A stretch of 49,931 nucleotides of DNA from SIG480 sp045537045 (GCA_045537045.1 JAZSOS010000031.1:1-49931), one strand, 5' to 3'. Counted from the first letter of the stretch, positions 1 through 7,776 are shown. Translations and numbers: made by a program. The notes: generated by a model not told the origin, from the letters alone.

Positions 1-425
1 GTATTGAGCGTCTTAACCAGCTCAAGAAAATGGAAGCAGACGGCACTTTCGATCTTCTCCTCAAGAAGGAGGTAATTAAGCTTCAGGCTGAAATTGCAAA
101 GCTTGAGAAGTATCTCGGCGGTGTTAAGGAAATGAACAAGCTTCCTGGAGCAATGTTTATCGTTGACCCGCGCAAGGAGCGCAATGCTATTGCTGGAGCA
201 CGCAAGCTCGGTATTCCGGTTATCGCTATTGTTGATACTAACTGCGATCCGGAAGAAGTTGATTATGTCATCCCGGGTAATGATGATGCTATCCGCGCAA
301 TTAAGCTTATCTCTCAGACTATTGCGAACGCAGTAGTTGAAGCTCGTTCCGGTGAAGAAGTTGCAGATGTAGAGGCAACTGAAGCTTCGGAGGCTGTTGC
401 TGAAGCAGTCGCAGAGCAGGAATAA
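1..425 (+). CDS. rpsB: 30S ribosomal protein S2 (C-terminal part)
   Basis: The coding frame is open from the left edge of the window (first full codon at base 3), so the start and roughly the first 110 residues lie outside. About 140 residues are visible. They carry S2 hallmarks: the coiled-coil stretch with MEADGTFDLL and KKEV, then the conserved segment PGAMFIVDPRKERNAI and the IAIVDTNCDPEEVDYVIPGN motif that binds the 30S head near helices 26 and 35-37. The last 30 residues are a Glu/Ala-rich tail, which is common and variable in S2. The gene is followed after 26 bp by tsf, the classic rpsB-tsf order for two translation factors made in equal demand. Confidence 0.97.
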   Translation, partial: IERLNQLKKMEADGTFDLLLKKEVIKLQAEIAKLEKYLGGVKEMNKLPGAMFIVDPRKERNAIAGARKLGIPVIAIVDTNCDPEEVDYVIPGNDDAIRAIKLISQTIANAVVEARSGEEVADVEATEASEAVAEAVAEQE

Positions 426-451
426 TTTAATTATATAAGGAGTGTTACATT

Positions 452-1363
452 ATGGCTTTTACAGCTGCTGATGTTAAGGCGCTTCGTGAATCTACGGGCG
501 CAGGTATGATGGATTGCAAGAAGGCTCTTGCATCTTCCGACGGCGATATGGAAAAGGCAATGGAATTCCTTCGTGAGAAGGGCCTTGCTGCTGCTGCAAA
601 GAAGGCAGGAAGAATCGCTGCTGAAGGTATGGTTTACGGCACAGCAAACGCAGATGCGGGCGTTGTTGTTGAAATCAACAGTGAGACAGACTTCGTTGCA
701 AAGAATGCTGATTTCCAGAAGTTCGCTGCAGATGTAGCAGAGACTATCCTTGCAAATAAGCCGGCTGATGTTGAAGCTCTTTCCGCTTGCAAGTGCGCAG
801 GTTCGGATATGACCGTTGCTGAGGCTCTTCAGGACAAGATTCTCACAATCGGTGAAAACATCAAAATCCGCCGTTTTGCTGTATGCGAAGGTGGCGTAAA
901 CGTAACCTATATGCATATGGGCGGTAAGATCGGTGTCCTTCTCAATATGGAAGTTTCCGATAATATCAAGGGTAATGACACAATCACAGCTCTCGGCCGT
1001 GGCGTTGCAATGCAGATTGCCGCTATGAGCCCGTCATGGCTTACAAGCAGCGAGGTTCCGGAAGATGTTCTTGCAAAAGAAAAGGAAATCCTCACAGCTC
1101 AGGCTATGAACGAAGGCAAGCCGCAGGCTGTTGCTGAGAAGATGGTTATGGGACGTATCAAGAAGTTCTACGCTGAGAACTGCCTCCTCGAGCAGGAGTA
1201 CGTTCAGGGTGATAAGATTTCCGTTGCTCAGCACGTTGCAAATGTTGCTAAGGAACTTGGCGGAGAGATTAAACTCACGAAGTTCATCCGTTTTGAAAAG
1301 GGAGAAGGCCTTGAGAAGCGTGAAGACAACTTCGCAGAAGAAGTTGCAAGCATGATGAAGTAA
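452..1363 (+). CDS. tsf: Elongation factor Ts
   Basis: This is the guanine-nucleotide exchange factor that reloads EF-Tu with GTP in the cytoplasm. The 303-residue length is usual. The N-terminal UBA-like domain begins MAFTAADVKALRE and holds the TGAGMMDCKKAL signature; the exchange motif TDFVAKNADF (around residue 80) contacts EF-Tu. The dimerisation and C-terminal modules follow. The start is set by AAGGAG about 10 bases upstream. It is co-transcribed with rpsB and closed by a strong hairpin terminator, so pyrH and frr, which often follow, are not in this transcript. Confidence 0.97.
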   Translation: MAFTAADVKALRESTGAGMMDCKKALASSDGDMEKAMEFLREKGLAAAAKKAGRIAAEGMVYGTANADAGVVVEINSETDFVAKNADFQKFAADVAETILANKPADVEALSACKCAGSDMTVAEALQDKILTIGENIKIRRFAVCEGGVNVTYMHMGGKIGVLLNMEVSDNIKGNDTITALGRGVAMQIAAMSPSWLTSSEVPEDVLAKEKEILTAQAMNEGKPQAVAEKMVMGRIKKFYAENCLLEQEYVQGDKISVAQHVANVAKELGGEIKLTKFIRFEKGEGLEKREDNFAEEVASMMK

Positions 1364-1379
1364 ATATTATTTTCATAAT

Positions 1380-1425
1380 GTGACTGTTAAAGAGTGTTCT
1401 GCTTTTTAACAGTCACTGCTTTTTG
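1380..1425 (+). terminator. Rho-independent terminator of rpsB-tsf
   Basis: A 12-bp perfect stem (GTGACTGTTAAA at 1380-1391 pairing with 1405-1416) is followed by a short T-rich run. It lies 17 bases past the tsf stop. Confidence 0.85.
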
Positions 1426-1485
1426 AAAGCGATGATTTTAGCACCAATAAAACGTTACAAAAGTGTGACGTTTTTACATTTCCTC

Positions 1486-1515
1486 TTGAAATATATGGGT
1501 GGTTTATGGTATTAT
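1486..1515 (+). promoter_or_regulatory. Predicted sigma-A promoter of nrdR
   Basis: TTGAAA at 1486 and TATTAT at 1510 are spaced by 18 bases, about 56 bases before the nrdR start. Confidence 0.55.
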
Positions 1516-1570
1516 CTATATATAACAAGGTATTGCTTTGGTATATTCATCCCTTTGGAGGTGTCATATT

Positions 1571-2023
1571 ATGAAGTGTCCGTTTTGCGGCTATCTCGAA
1601 AGCAAGGTGCTTGATTCCCGTCCGGCTGAAGGTGGCGGGTCCATCAGACGTCGGCGTGAGTGTCTGGCGTGTGCAAAGCGCTTTACGACCTATGAAGTTG
1701 TCGAGAGTATGCCGCTGTATGTAATAAAAAATGACGGCTCGCGCCAGCTGTTTGACAAATCTAAGCTTATGTCCGGTATGCTTCGCGCGTGTGTCAAGCG
1801 TCCTGTTCCTATTCATAAGCTTGAAGAAGTCGCTGATGAGATTGAGCAGACTTTGCAGAACACAATGGAAAAAGAGGTTTCAAGCAGCCATATCGGAGAA
1901 ATGATAATGAAGAAGCTTAAGGAAATAGATCAGGTTGCATATGTCCGCTTCGTATCGGTTTATCGCTCGTTTGAGGACATCCAGTCTTTTCTTGCCGAGC
2001 TTAATTCATTAAAAGGTGAATAA
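1571..2023 (+). CDS. nrdR: Transcriptional repressor NrdR
   Basis: NrdR represses ribonucleotide reductase genes in response to dATP/ATP. The 150-residue product starts MKCPFCGY. It has an N-terminal zinc ribbon (CPFC near residue 3 and ECLAC near residue 31) with the basic GGGSIRRRRE linker used for DNA contact, then an ATP-cone domain from about residue 50 (VIKNDGSRQLFDKSKL). The ATG at 1571 is chosen because GGAG lies 9 bases upstream and because every NrdR begins MxCPxC; an in-frame upstream codon at 1538 would add 11 unrelated residues. It is monocistronic, with its own promoter and terminator. No reductase gene is in the window. Confidence 0.96.
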   Translation: MKCPFCGYLESKVLDSRPAEGGGSIRRRRECLACAKRFTTYEVVESMPLYVIKNDGSRQLFDKSKLMSGMLRACVKRPVPIHKLEEVADEIEQTLQNTMEKEVSSSHIGEMIMKKLKEIDQVAYVRFVSVYRSFEDIQSFLAELNSLKGE

Positions 2024-2040
2024 AATATTGCTAAAGTATA

Positions 2041-2084
2041 TACGTTGCAGGAGTGCTTTGCGCACTACTGCAACGTACTTTTTT
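2041..2084 (+). terminator. Terminator after nrdR
   Basis: A 10-bp stem TACGTTGCAG / CTGCAACGTA (2041-2050 with 2068-2077) with an inner AGTGC/GCACT stem is followed by six T. It also separates nrdR from the convergent DUF4363 gene. Confidence 0.9.
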
Positions 2085-2093
2085 AAAAGAATA

Positions 2094-2474
2094 TTAGAAT
2101 ATATTAGCAATGGTCGGATGATCTGCATCTGATACAAGGCGTATTCTCGCAAGTAGATATTCAGCTTCGGTCAGGCATATCTGCTTGCTTTTCACCCTTA
2201 TTGCAGACGCGGTTTTAAAAACAAGACTGTGGATTTCATCAATATCGTGATGCATAACAAATATCTCCAGAGTCCTTTCTTGTTCGTTCAGGAGTTGTAT
2301 TGCATTATTTATATGTTTTTCGGCTTCAGTCCAGTTCTCGTTTTCTGCTTCATAAATACAGGCAATAATAGAATTTTCAAGTTTTTTACAAAAACGAGAG
2401 GTAAATGTTGTGGTATAAATACATATGCCTACAACGAATATTAAAATAAGAATTGCAACGATACATTTTCTCAT
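2094..2474 (-). CDS. DUF4363 family membrane-anchored protein
   Basis: A 126-residue protein of unknown function. It has a short basic start and one hydrophobic helix (roughly residues 4-24, IVAILILIFVVGICIY), then a helical, charged outer domain with an LENSIIACIYEAENENWTEAEKHINN segment resembling the DUF4363 family. Its start codon overlaps the stop of the upstream DUF421 gene by 4 bases (ATGA), so the two are translationally coupled. DUF421-DUF4363 pairs recur in spore-forming Clostridia, from general knowledge. The family assignment rests on overall pattern and on this partnership. Confidence 0.75.
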   Translation of the reverse strand: MRKCIVAILILIFVVGICIYTTTFTSRFCKKLENSIIACIYEAENENWTEAEKHINNAIQLLNEQERTLEIFVMHHDIDEIHSLVFKTASAIRVKSKQICLTEAEYLLARIRLVSDADHPTIANIF

Positions 2475-3151
2475 TTATTTTTCTCCTTTGGGACGACAAG
2501 CGTTTTTCCTGTTTCGTCTGTCTGCATTAAAAAAACGTCACGGTAAGATTCAATTCCGTGCTTTTTAAGTTCCTTTTCAAGCTTCTTTTTTTCGAAGTTC
2601 ATTTTTTTCATTTCACTGTCTATAAGAATGCCGTCGGATATAATTATGTGTGGCAGATAGGTGTTGTCATCAGTCAGGTTTAAATCCTGCCTTACAGTTG
2701 GCATTTCTTGTCCGAACTGAAAAACACTGAGCTCGCCGTTGGATTCAAGTATGGCATATTTTACGGTAGAAATATCTATTATGCTTTTAAGCCGCAGCTC
2801 TTCTAAAAGTTCATCCAGGGTAAGGCGAAGCTTTTTCATTTCCAGCTGGTTTATTTTTCCGTTTTCTATTAAGATGCTTGTGCGTCCGACTGCTAATTTG
2901 CGTATCCATCTGTTTTTTAGAAACAGGGAGGAAATAAGAATTTCCAGAATAAGCAGGGTAAGGATAGGAATAACGCCATAGAGCAGGGGAATATCTGTGC
3001 TGCCCATCGGAATAGCAGCAAGTTCAGAAAAAAGCAGGGTAATAACAAGCTCTGCCGATGATAGTTCGCCGACTTGACGCTTTCCCATAGCGCGAAGTGA
3101 AATGCTTATCAGGAGATATAAAATGACGGTACGGATAAAAGAAATTGTCAT
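2471..3151 (-). CDS. DUF421 (YetF-type) membrane protein
   Basis: The 226-residue product has three N-terminal membrane helices (residues about 5-85) followed by a cytoplasmic YetF-like domain (RKLAVGRTSILIENGKI, then LTLDELLEELRLKSIIDISTVKYAILESNGELSVF). Members of this family (B. subtilis YetF, YkjA, YrbG, YdfR) are inner-membrane proteins linked to spore germination and envelope state; the biochemical role is not established. The start at 3151 is chosen because GGAGG sits 9-10 bases upstream; the codon 27 bases earlier has no such site. It is the first gene of a two-gene operon with DUF4363. Confidence 0.88.
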   Translation of the reverse strand: MTISFIRTVILYLLISISLRAMGKRQVGELSSAELVITLLFSELAAIPMGSTDIPLLYGVIPILTLLILEILISSLFLKNRWIRKLAVGRTSILIENGKINQLEMKKLRLTLDELLEELRLKSIIDISTVKYAILESNGELSVFQFGQEMPTVRQDLNLTDDNTYLPHIIISDGILIDSEMKKMNFEKKKLEKELKKHGIESYRDVFLMQTDETGKTLVVPKEKNK

Positions 3152-3186
3152 GTGGAAAATTCCTCCGAAAAAAATCAAATTAACAC

Positions 3187-3215
3187 TTGAAACTTTTGTA
3201 AAAGTATGCTATACT
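3187..3215 (+). promoter_or_regulatory. Promoter of tRNA-Pro
   Basis: TTGAAA at 3187 and TATACT at 3210 have a 17-base spacer and end 14 bases before the mature tRNA 5' end. Confidence 0.8.
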
Positions 3216-3229
3216 TATAAAGTTGAAAT

Positions 3230-3306
3230 CCGGGTGTAGCGCAGCTTGGTAGCGCGCTTGAATGGGGTTCAAGAGGCCGCAGGTTCGACTCCTGTCACTC
3301 GGACCA
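3230..3306 (+). tRNA. tRNA-Pro (anticodon GGG)
   Basis: A 77-nt cloverleaf. The acceptor CCGGGTG pairs with CACTCGG (one G-T). The D-stem is GCGC/GCGC, the anticodon stem CTTGA/TCAAG with loop ATGGGGT gives GGG at 34-36, and the T-arm is GCAGG-TTCGACT-CCTGT. CCA is encoded. The last 30 bases are repeated exactly 160 bp downstream. Confidence 0.95.
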
Positions 3307-3311
3307 TCTGC

Positions 3312-3341
3312 GAACCGTCACAATCGTGACGGTTCTTTTTT
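3312..3341 (+). terminator. Terminator of tRNA-Pro
   Basis: GAACCGTCAC pairs with GTGACGGTTC around a 4-base loop and is followed by six T. It starts 6 bases after the CCA end. Confidence 0.92.
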
Positions 3342-3348
3342 GTTTCCG

Positions 3349-3466
3349 GAACCTGCGGGCTCTTTGTCATCCCCGAGCGGTTGCCGCTTACAGCGGCGAG
3401 CGAGTGGGGACATAAATTGGTTTGCCGCAGGCACAACCGCAGGTTCGACTCCTGTCACTCGGACCA
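3349..3466 (+). repeat. tRNA-trailing hairpin element A with copied tRNA-Pro 3' end
   Basis: This fills most of the 318-base gap between tRNA-Pro and the yfcE-like gene. Its outer arms are a perfect 10-bp inverted repeat, GAACCTGCGG (3349-3358) and CCGCAGGTTC (3437-3446). Inside are GCCGCT-TAC-AGCGGC and a flanking CCCC/GGGG stem. The right arm is also the first part of an exact 30-bp copy (3437-3466) of the tRNA-Pro 3' end (3277-3306): whole T-arm, acceptor 3' strand and CCA. A terminator follows at once. It could be an attachment-site duplication left by an integrated element, or a transcribed RNA with a tRNA-like 3' end. No protein is credible here; a minus-strand reading frame across it is the complement of tRNA sequence. 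Confidence 0.7.
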
Positions 3467-3499
3467 AACCGAAGCAGAGTTTTATTTGCTTCGGTTTTG
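3466..3499 (+). terminator. Terminator directly after element A
   Basis: AAACCGAAGCA pairs with TGCTTCGGTTT (11 bp) and is followed by a T-rich tail. It abuts the copied CCA end. Confidence 0.8.
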
Positions 3500-3513
3500 T
3501 TATGTCCGATATT

Positions 3514-3547
3514 AAAAAAGACAAGCTTATGCTTGTCTTTTTTTGTT
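3514..3547. terminator. Bidirectional terminator
   Basis: AAAAAAGACAAGC / GCTTGTCTTTTTTT with loop TTAT gives A- and T-runs on both sides. It can end plus-strand transcripts and also the minus-strand yfcE-like operon, whose last stop is at 3625. Confidence 0.85.
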
Positions 3548-3624
3548 TATGTTATTTTTTCTTAATTTATTGCGTATTATTCGTTTGAATCGTTTAATTT
3601 TTGATAATGTTTGTTTTAGCTATC

Positions 3625-4170
3625 TTAAAGGGTATACGTCATATAAACCTTACCGTCAAGGTTTTTCCATTCGAGAACGTTTCCGTCAAGCGTCATATAG
3701 CTGTGCTCGGAACCTTCCTTCGGGATTGATACAGAACCGGGATTGCAATACAGCAACCCGTCTCCGAATTCTTCACACTTTGGAACGTGGGTATGTCCGT
3801 GCAGAAGTACGTCTCCGCTCTTTATAGACGGGATGTTTGATGTGTTGAATTTGTGACCGTGAGTTGCATAAATCATTCTGTTGCCGACTGTAAGAACTGC
3901 ATATTCTGCCATTATTGGAAAATCAAGAACCATCTGGTCAACATCAGTATCGCAGTTTCCGCGCACGCAGAGGATACTGTCCTTCATAGGATTTAGCATG
4001 GCAATAACTTCTTTCGGATTATATTCCCCGGGGAGATTGTTTCTCGGTCCGTGGTAAAGAATATCTCCGAGAATGAGCAGACGCTCGGCATCCTCGCGGT
4101 TGTATGCATTAAGAAGCTTTTTGCAAAACTCGGCAGAACCGTGAATATCGGATGCAATTACCCATTTCAT
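3625..4170 (-). CDS. YfcE/MJ0936-family metallophosphodiesterase
   Basis: A 181-residue calcineurin-like phosphoesterase of the small YfcE type, which hydrolyses phosphodiester model substrates with a two-metal centre. All family motifs are visible in order: SDIHGS (residues about 7-12), LGDILYHGP, RGNCD, ATHGHKF and HGHTHVP, then the NPGS strand. The native substrate is not known. The start follows AGGAGG by 9 bases. It is the last gene of a probable AEC-lipoprotein-nfo-yfcE operon, 12 bp after nfo. Confidence 0.9.
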   Translation of the reverse strand: MKWVIASDIHGSAEFCKKLLNAYNREDAERLLILGDILYHGPRNNLPGEYNPKEVIAMLNPMKDSILCVRGNCDTDVDQMVLDFPIMAEYAVLTVGNRMIYATHGHKFNTSNIPSIKSGDVLLHGHTHVPKCEEFGDGLLYCNPGSVSIPKEGSEHSYMTLDGNVLEWKNLDGKVYMTYTL

Positions 4171-4182
4171 AGATGATTCCTC

Positions 4183-5016
4183 CTAATTTTCGTAAAGATT
4201 TTTTAGCAGCGCGATTTCTTCCTGATATCCGTCAAGCTCGTTTGGCGTTTCGAGAAAAAAGGGAAGAGCGCGGAGCTTTGGATGGTTGATTACTGACCGG
4301 AAAGTATCTGTGCCTAAAAAGCCTTCGCCGATTTTTGCGTGGCGGTCTTTGTGGCTTTCATATCCGTGCAGACTGTCGTTTAAATGAACGGCACATAGTT
4401 TATCAATGCCGATGATTCGGTCGAATTCGTTGAGAACAGCATCAAGATTGTTTTTGATATCATAACCGCCGTCAAAAATATGGCATGTATCCATGCAAAC
4501 GCCGAGCCTGTCAGGATTCTTAACTCGGGAAATTATTTCGGCTATTTCCTCAAATTTTCCGCCAACTTCACTGCCTTTTCCTGCCATGGTTTCAAGAAGA
4601 ACAGTTGTGCTCTGGGAAGGCGTGATGATTTCATCCAGAAGTGATACGATAAGCTCAATTCCGCGTTCCGTCCCCTGACCGACGTGAGAACCGGGATGGA
4701 AGTTATACATACTGCCCGGTGTGTATTCAAGGCGTTTCATATCGTCCCGCATTGTCATAAGTGCAAACTCTCTGACTCTGTCGTCCTTTGCCGCTGCGTT
4801 GAGCGTGTACGGAGCGTGCGCAAGAATATGTGAAATATCATTTTCTTTTGAATGTACAAGAAATGCCGCGATGTCATCCGGATCAATGGGCTTTGCAGCA
4901 CCGCCGCGCGGATTTCTTGTGAAGAACTGAAAAGTATTGGCACCTATTGATTTTGCGGTTTTCGCCATTGCGAGATAACCTTTGGAAGATGAAAGATGGC
5001 AACCTATTCTTAACAT
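4183..5016 (-). CDS. nfo: Endonuclease IV (AP endonuclease)
   Basis: The enzyme cuts the 5' side of abasic sites and removes blocked 3' ends in base excision repair, using three zinc ions in a TIM barrel. The 277-residue protein begins MLRIGCHLSSSKGYLAMAKTA and shows the FFTRNPRG motif, HAPYTLN, NFHPGSHVG, VLLETMAGKGSEVGG, GVCMDTCHIFDGGYD, AVHLNDSLHGYESHKDRHAKIGEG and FFLETPNE; the underlying His, Glu and Asp metal ligands are present. The ATG at 5016 is preferred, with GGAGG 9 bases upstream; a GTG at 5022 is too close to that site. Confidence 0.96.
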   Translation of the reverse strand: MLRIGCHLSSSKGYLAMAKTAKSIGANTFQFFTRNPRGGAAKPIDPDDIAAFLVHSKENDISHILAHAPYTLNAAAKDDRVREFALMTMRDDMKRLEYTPGSMYNFHPGSHVGQGTERGIELIVSLLDEIITPSQSTTVLLETMAGKGSEVGGKFEEIAEIISRVKNPDRLGVCMDTCHIFDGGYDIKNNLDAVLNEFDRIIGIDKLCAVHLNDSLHGYESHKDRHAKIGEGFLGTDTFRSVINHPKLRALPFFLETPNELDGYQEEIALLKNLYEN

Positions 5017-5034
5017 AATCACATTCCTCCGTTA

Positions 5035-5859
5035 TTATGACAGCGGTATTGCATAGTTTGAACCGTCTTTTGAAATGTAGAGAATATTGTTTGCAAGGAG
5101 GAAAGTATACTCCGCACCCTCTGTGGTGAATGAGTTTGTTACAAGTGTACCGTCGTAATAGATATCATTTTTGGGAAAATCAACCTCAGCATCACGCTGT
5201 TTGGGTATATACCCGAAACGGCCTTCCTGAATATCCTGAACAAGAATGTGGTATTCGCCATCCGGAACCCAGACCTGAACTGCATAACCGCCGGTGATGC
5301 GGCGTGACGCAAGCATCATGGTAGGTTCTTTGTTTATAGAAAGAGTAAAGCGGTATGAGTCTGACTGCGAACCATACATTACCGTGTATTCGTATTCGTT
5401 AACAACACCATTTTCCTCTTTGGTTGCTGTTATTTTCCATGTGTTTTCAAGGTCGAGCGGTGAAATTTCAATGTTTTTGAATCCGGCCTCGCGCATAAGC
5501 TTTTTTGCCGTTATACTAGGCTCCATCTCCATAACATATGATGCTGCAAGAAACTCTTCGCTTCCGAGTGCGTATTTGCTTGCGGCAACCGGAACCCATG
5601 CGGAATCTTCCGAAAACGATACAACTGCAGAATACATATCATCGCATACGGAAATACGAAGCGTGTTCATCTGGTTAAACGAGTCGGCAAGTGAAAGCTG
5701 GCTGTCGTACATAAATTCGCCTTCGGACGCAATCGGAGTGGGAGTTACGTCCACTGATGAAGGTGCGACTCCAGACAGTGCTTCAGGTTCACTTGTGCAA
5801 GAACAAAGTGTAAAAATTATGCAGATAAGACAGAGTATAGCTGTGATTCTGGAATTCAT
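5035..5859 (-). CDS. Putative lipoprotein, unknown function
   Basis: The 274-residue product has a signal peptide with a hydrophobic core (residues 5-18) and a lipobox-like LCSC, so Cys20 or so should be lipidated and the protein anchored outside the membrane. A Thr/Ser/Pro-rich linker (residues 22-45) follows, then a mixed alpha/beta domain of about 225 residues with no motif I recognise. The last part (DGSNYAIPLS) is beta-rich. A good GGAGG precedes the ATG. It sits 29 bp after the AEC permease gene and 18 bp before nfo, so it is probably in one operon, without an obvious shared function. Confidence 0.8.
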   Translation of the reverse strand: MNSRITAILCLICIIFTLCSCTSEPEALSGVAPSSVDVTPTPIASEGEFMYDSQLSLADSFNQMNTLRISVCDDMYSAVVSFSEDSAWVPVAASKYALGSEEFLAASYVMEMEPSITAKKLMREAGFKNIEISPLDLENTWKITATKEENGVVNEYEYTVMYGSQSDSYRFTLSINKEPTMMLASRRITGGYAVQVWVPDGEYHILVQDIQEGRFGYIPKQRDAEVDFPKNDIYYDGTLVTNSFTTEGAEYTFLLANNILYISKDGSNYAIPLS

Positions 5860-5888
5860 TGGTATATTCCTCCGTGTTTGTTATAGAT

Positions 5889-6830
5889 TTATAAAATGCC
5901 GAGCGTTTTTGTTACAAACGCGAGCATAGTTATCGAAATTGCAGAGAAGATGGTTGTGAAAACAACGAGCTGACACGCAAGGTCGTAATCTCCGTTCATT
6001 TTATATGTCATAGCTGTACTAGAGACTGCGACCGGCGTTCCGAATGTGCTTATAACAAGCGCAATGTGGATTCCGCGGAATCCCAAAAGATATGCGGCAA
6101 ATATGGCGAGCGACGGTATTACGACGCAACGTAAAAGACCGGTGGAAAGTACGTACTTTATATTTGAAATAAAACTTTTAAACTTAAAATCACCGCCGAG
6201 AACAAGGAGAGCAAACGGTGTTGCAACACTCTTTAAATCACGAACGGGTTTAAAAACAATTTCCGGCAGTGGAATCTTGAACAATGAAAAGATAAGTCCG
6301 AGAACACACCCGATGATGAGAGGGTTTTTCAGTATCTTTTTCACGATCAGAATCGGAGAGTCAACCTTGTCATTGCTGTAAACACTCAGGACAACCGTTG
6401 CCAGAACATTGAATGCGGGGATCAGAAAAGCAAGGAAAACAGAAGCAATCTGTGCTCCGGCATCTCCTGCGAGTGCCTGACAAAGCGGAAGACCGAGTAA
6501 TGCAAAATTTCCTCGGAAAAGTGCTTGGATTATAACGCCCTGGCGAGCTCTGTCGCGTGTAAGAACAGGAACGACAATAAAAGCAATTCCGACAACAATA
6601 GCAACCGCTGCAAGAACAAACGCAAGAAGTTTTGCATCAAAAACAGAACGGAAGTCTGACGTATATATATTGTAAAAAAGCATTGCGGGAATGAGAACGT
6701 TAAACGAAATACCGTTGGCGGTTTTTAAAAATTCACCGTTCCAGACATTCAGGCGGGTAAGAAACCATCCTAAAGAAATGAGAATAAAAAGCGGAAGAAC
6801 CGCATTTACAGAAAAAAGAAAATCCTGCAA
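5889..6830 (-). CDS. AEC family transporter (auxin efflux carrier-like permease)
   Basis: A 313-residue integral membrane protein with about ten hydrophobic helices in a 5+5 arrangement, as in the Mem_trans/AEC family of bacterial carboxylate or amino-acid permeases. Recognisable pieces are PLFILISLGWFLTRLNVW at the start, the NPLIIGCVLGLIFSLFKIPLPE crossing, and the C-terminal STFGTPVAVSSTAMTYKMNGD loop, typical of AEC repeats. The substrate cannot be told from sequence. The start appears to be TTG at 6830 (MQDFLFS) behind GAGGGGA; no ATG fits. First gene of the four-gene minus-strand operon. Confidence 0.88.
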   Translation of the reverse strand: MQDFLFSVNAVLPLFILISLGWFLTRLNVWNGEFLKTANGISFNVLIPAMLFYNIYTSDFRSVFDAKLLAFVLAAVAIVVGIAFIVVPVLTRDRARQGVIIQALFRGNFALLGLPLCQALAGDAGAQIASVFLAFLIPAFNVLATVVLSVYSNDKVDSPILIVKKILKNPLIIGCVLGLIFSLFKIPLPEIVFKPVRDLKSVATPFALLVLGGDFKFKSFISNIKYVLSTGLLRCVVIPSLAIFAAYLLGFRGIHIALVISTFGTPVAVSSTAMTYKMNGDYDLACQLVVFTTIFSAISITMLAFVTKTLGIL

Positions 6831-6877
6831 GAATATCCCCTCGATTGTTTTAATTTTGTATATAAAAACACTTATAT

Positions 6878-6906
6878 ATTATAACGTCAAATGTCGATAA
6901 ATGCAA
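6878..6906 (-). promoter_or_regulatory. Predicted promoter of the AEC-lipoprotein-nfo-yfcE operon
   Basis: On the minus strand TTGCAT (6901-6906) and TATAAT (6878-6883) are spaced by 17 bases, 48 bases from the TTG start. It shares the 418-base gap 6831-7248 with the divergent purine promoter and riboswitch; bases 6907-7010 hold nothing else I can name. Confidence 0.6.
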
Positions 6907-7010
6907 CAGGATTTATTATTAATTTTTTGTAGATTTTTATTATTGCGCAACCGTTACATTAATTTTAAAAATATCTTCCCGTAAAATGTAAAAAACACGA
7001 TGTTCAAATC

Positions 7011-7040
7011 TTGACATTGATGCAATATATGTGCTATAAT
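7011..7040 (+). promoter_or_regulatory. Promoter of the purine operon
   Basis: Consensus TTGACA at 7011 and TATAAT at 7035 with an 18-base spacer, 20 bases before the riboswitch. Confidence 0.85.
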
Positions 7041-7059
7041 TATTCTGATAATTTTAATA

Positions 7060-7186
7060 TAGTTCTCTGTAACTGACGGATTTGTGGAGCACCACAGGAA
7101 GCAGAGAATTTTCGGGGAGTTTCCCCGTGATTGCCGACCGTCTGGGCACATTTAACTCCCCGGTGAGTTAGGTGCGCCCTTTTTTG
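7060..7186 (+). promoter_or_regulatory. ZTP (pfl) riboswitch with terminator
   Basis: This leader senses ZTP/ZMP, the AICAR nucleotides that pile up when 10-formyl-THF is short, and turns on purine and folate genes. The P1 stem TTCTCTG (7063-7069) pairs with CAGAGAA (7102-7108) and encloses the conserved GTAACTGACGG and the GTGGAGCACCAC hairpin. The second conserved domain is TGCCGACCGTCTGGGC (7132-7147), the signature of the pfl motif. The expression platform is a terminator: GGGCAC and TAACTC (7144-7158) pair with GAGTTA and GTGCGCCC (7165-7179), then six T. Ligand binding to the GGGC part should block the terminator. Sixty-odd bases later purE begins. Confidence 0.93.
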
Positions 7187-7248
7187 TCATTTCGGCTGTT
7201 ATAGTTAAAAAACAGGGAATACCCTGTGTGTTCAGGAGGTTTATACAT

Positions 7249-7740
7249 ATGAAAAAAGTTGGTATTGTAATGGGAAGCGACAGCGATTTACCTATTATAA
7301 GAAAAGCGACAGACATGTTGTCGTCTCTCGGAGTTCCGTTTGAGGTACATGTATATTCTGCGCACAGAACGCCCGAAGAAGCTCGTGTATTTTCCGTGTC
7401 AGCACGTGATAATGGATTTGGAGTAATTATAGCTGCTGCAGGAATGGCTGCTCACCTTGCGGGTGCGGTTGCAGCAAATACCACGCTTCCGGTTATCGGT
7501 ATTCCGTGTAAATCTTCAAATCTTGACGGATTGGATGCTCTTCTTTCTACCGTGCAGATGCCGTCCGGTATTCCGGTCGCCTCTGTTGCCATTGACGGTG
7601 GTGCAAATGCCGCGCTTCTCGCGGCCCAGATTCTTGCAGTTGAAGACAAAGAACTTGCTGGGAAGCTTGATGCAAAGAGACGTGCAGATGCTACGAAGGT
7701 TCTTGAAAAGGACGCAAAGATTTCTGCGGAATTTAACTAA
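7249..7740 (+). CDS. purE: N5-carboxyaminoimidazole ribonucleotide mutase (class I PurE)
   Basis: PurE moves the carboxyl group of N5-CAIR to make CAIR, step 6 of purine synthesis. The 163-residue length and the motifs MGSDSDLP (residues 8-15), SAHRTP (about 38-43), GMAAHLAG and the conserved loop with GIPCKSSNLDGLDALLS fit class I, which needs PurK; no purK gene is in the window. The ATG at 7249 has AGGAGG 9 bases upstream; an in-frame codon 21 bases earlier is rejected because it overlaps that site. First gene of the riboswitch-controlled operon. Confidence 0.96.
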   Translation: MKKVGIVMGSDSDLPIIRKATDMLSSLGVPFEVHVYSAHRTPEEARVFSVSARDNGFGVIIAAAGMAAHLAGAVAANTTLPVIGIPCKSSNLDGLDALLSTVQMPSGIPVASVAIDGGANAALLAAQILAVEDKELAGKLDAKRRADATKVLEKDAKISAEFN

Positions 7741-7776
7741 GTAAATTATTCCAATATTTTTAGGAGGTCAAATAAA

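Noticed and set aside
1538..1570. An N-terminal extension of NrdR from 1538
   Set aside because: It would overlap the ribosome binding site and precede the invariant MxCPxC start of the family.
3318..3524. A 68-residue minus-strand reading frame over element A
   Set aside because: Its sequence (RVTGVEPA...) is simply the complement of the T-arm copy and the hairpins; no ribosome binding site.
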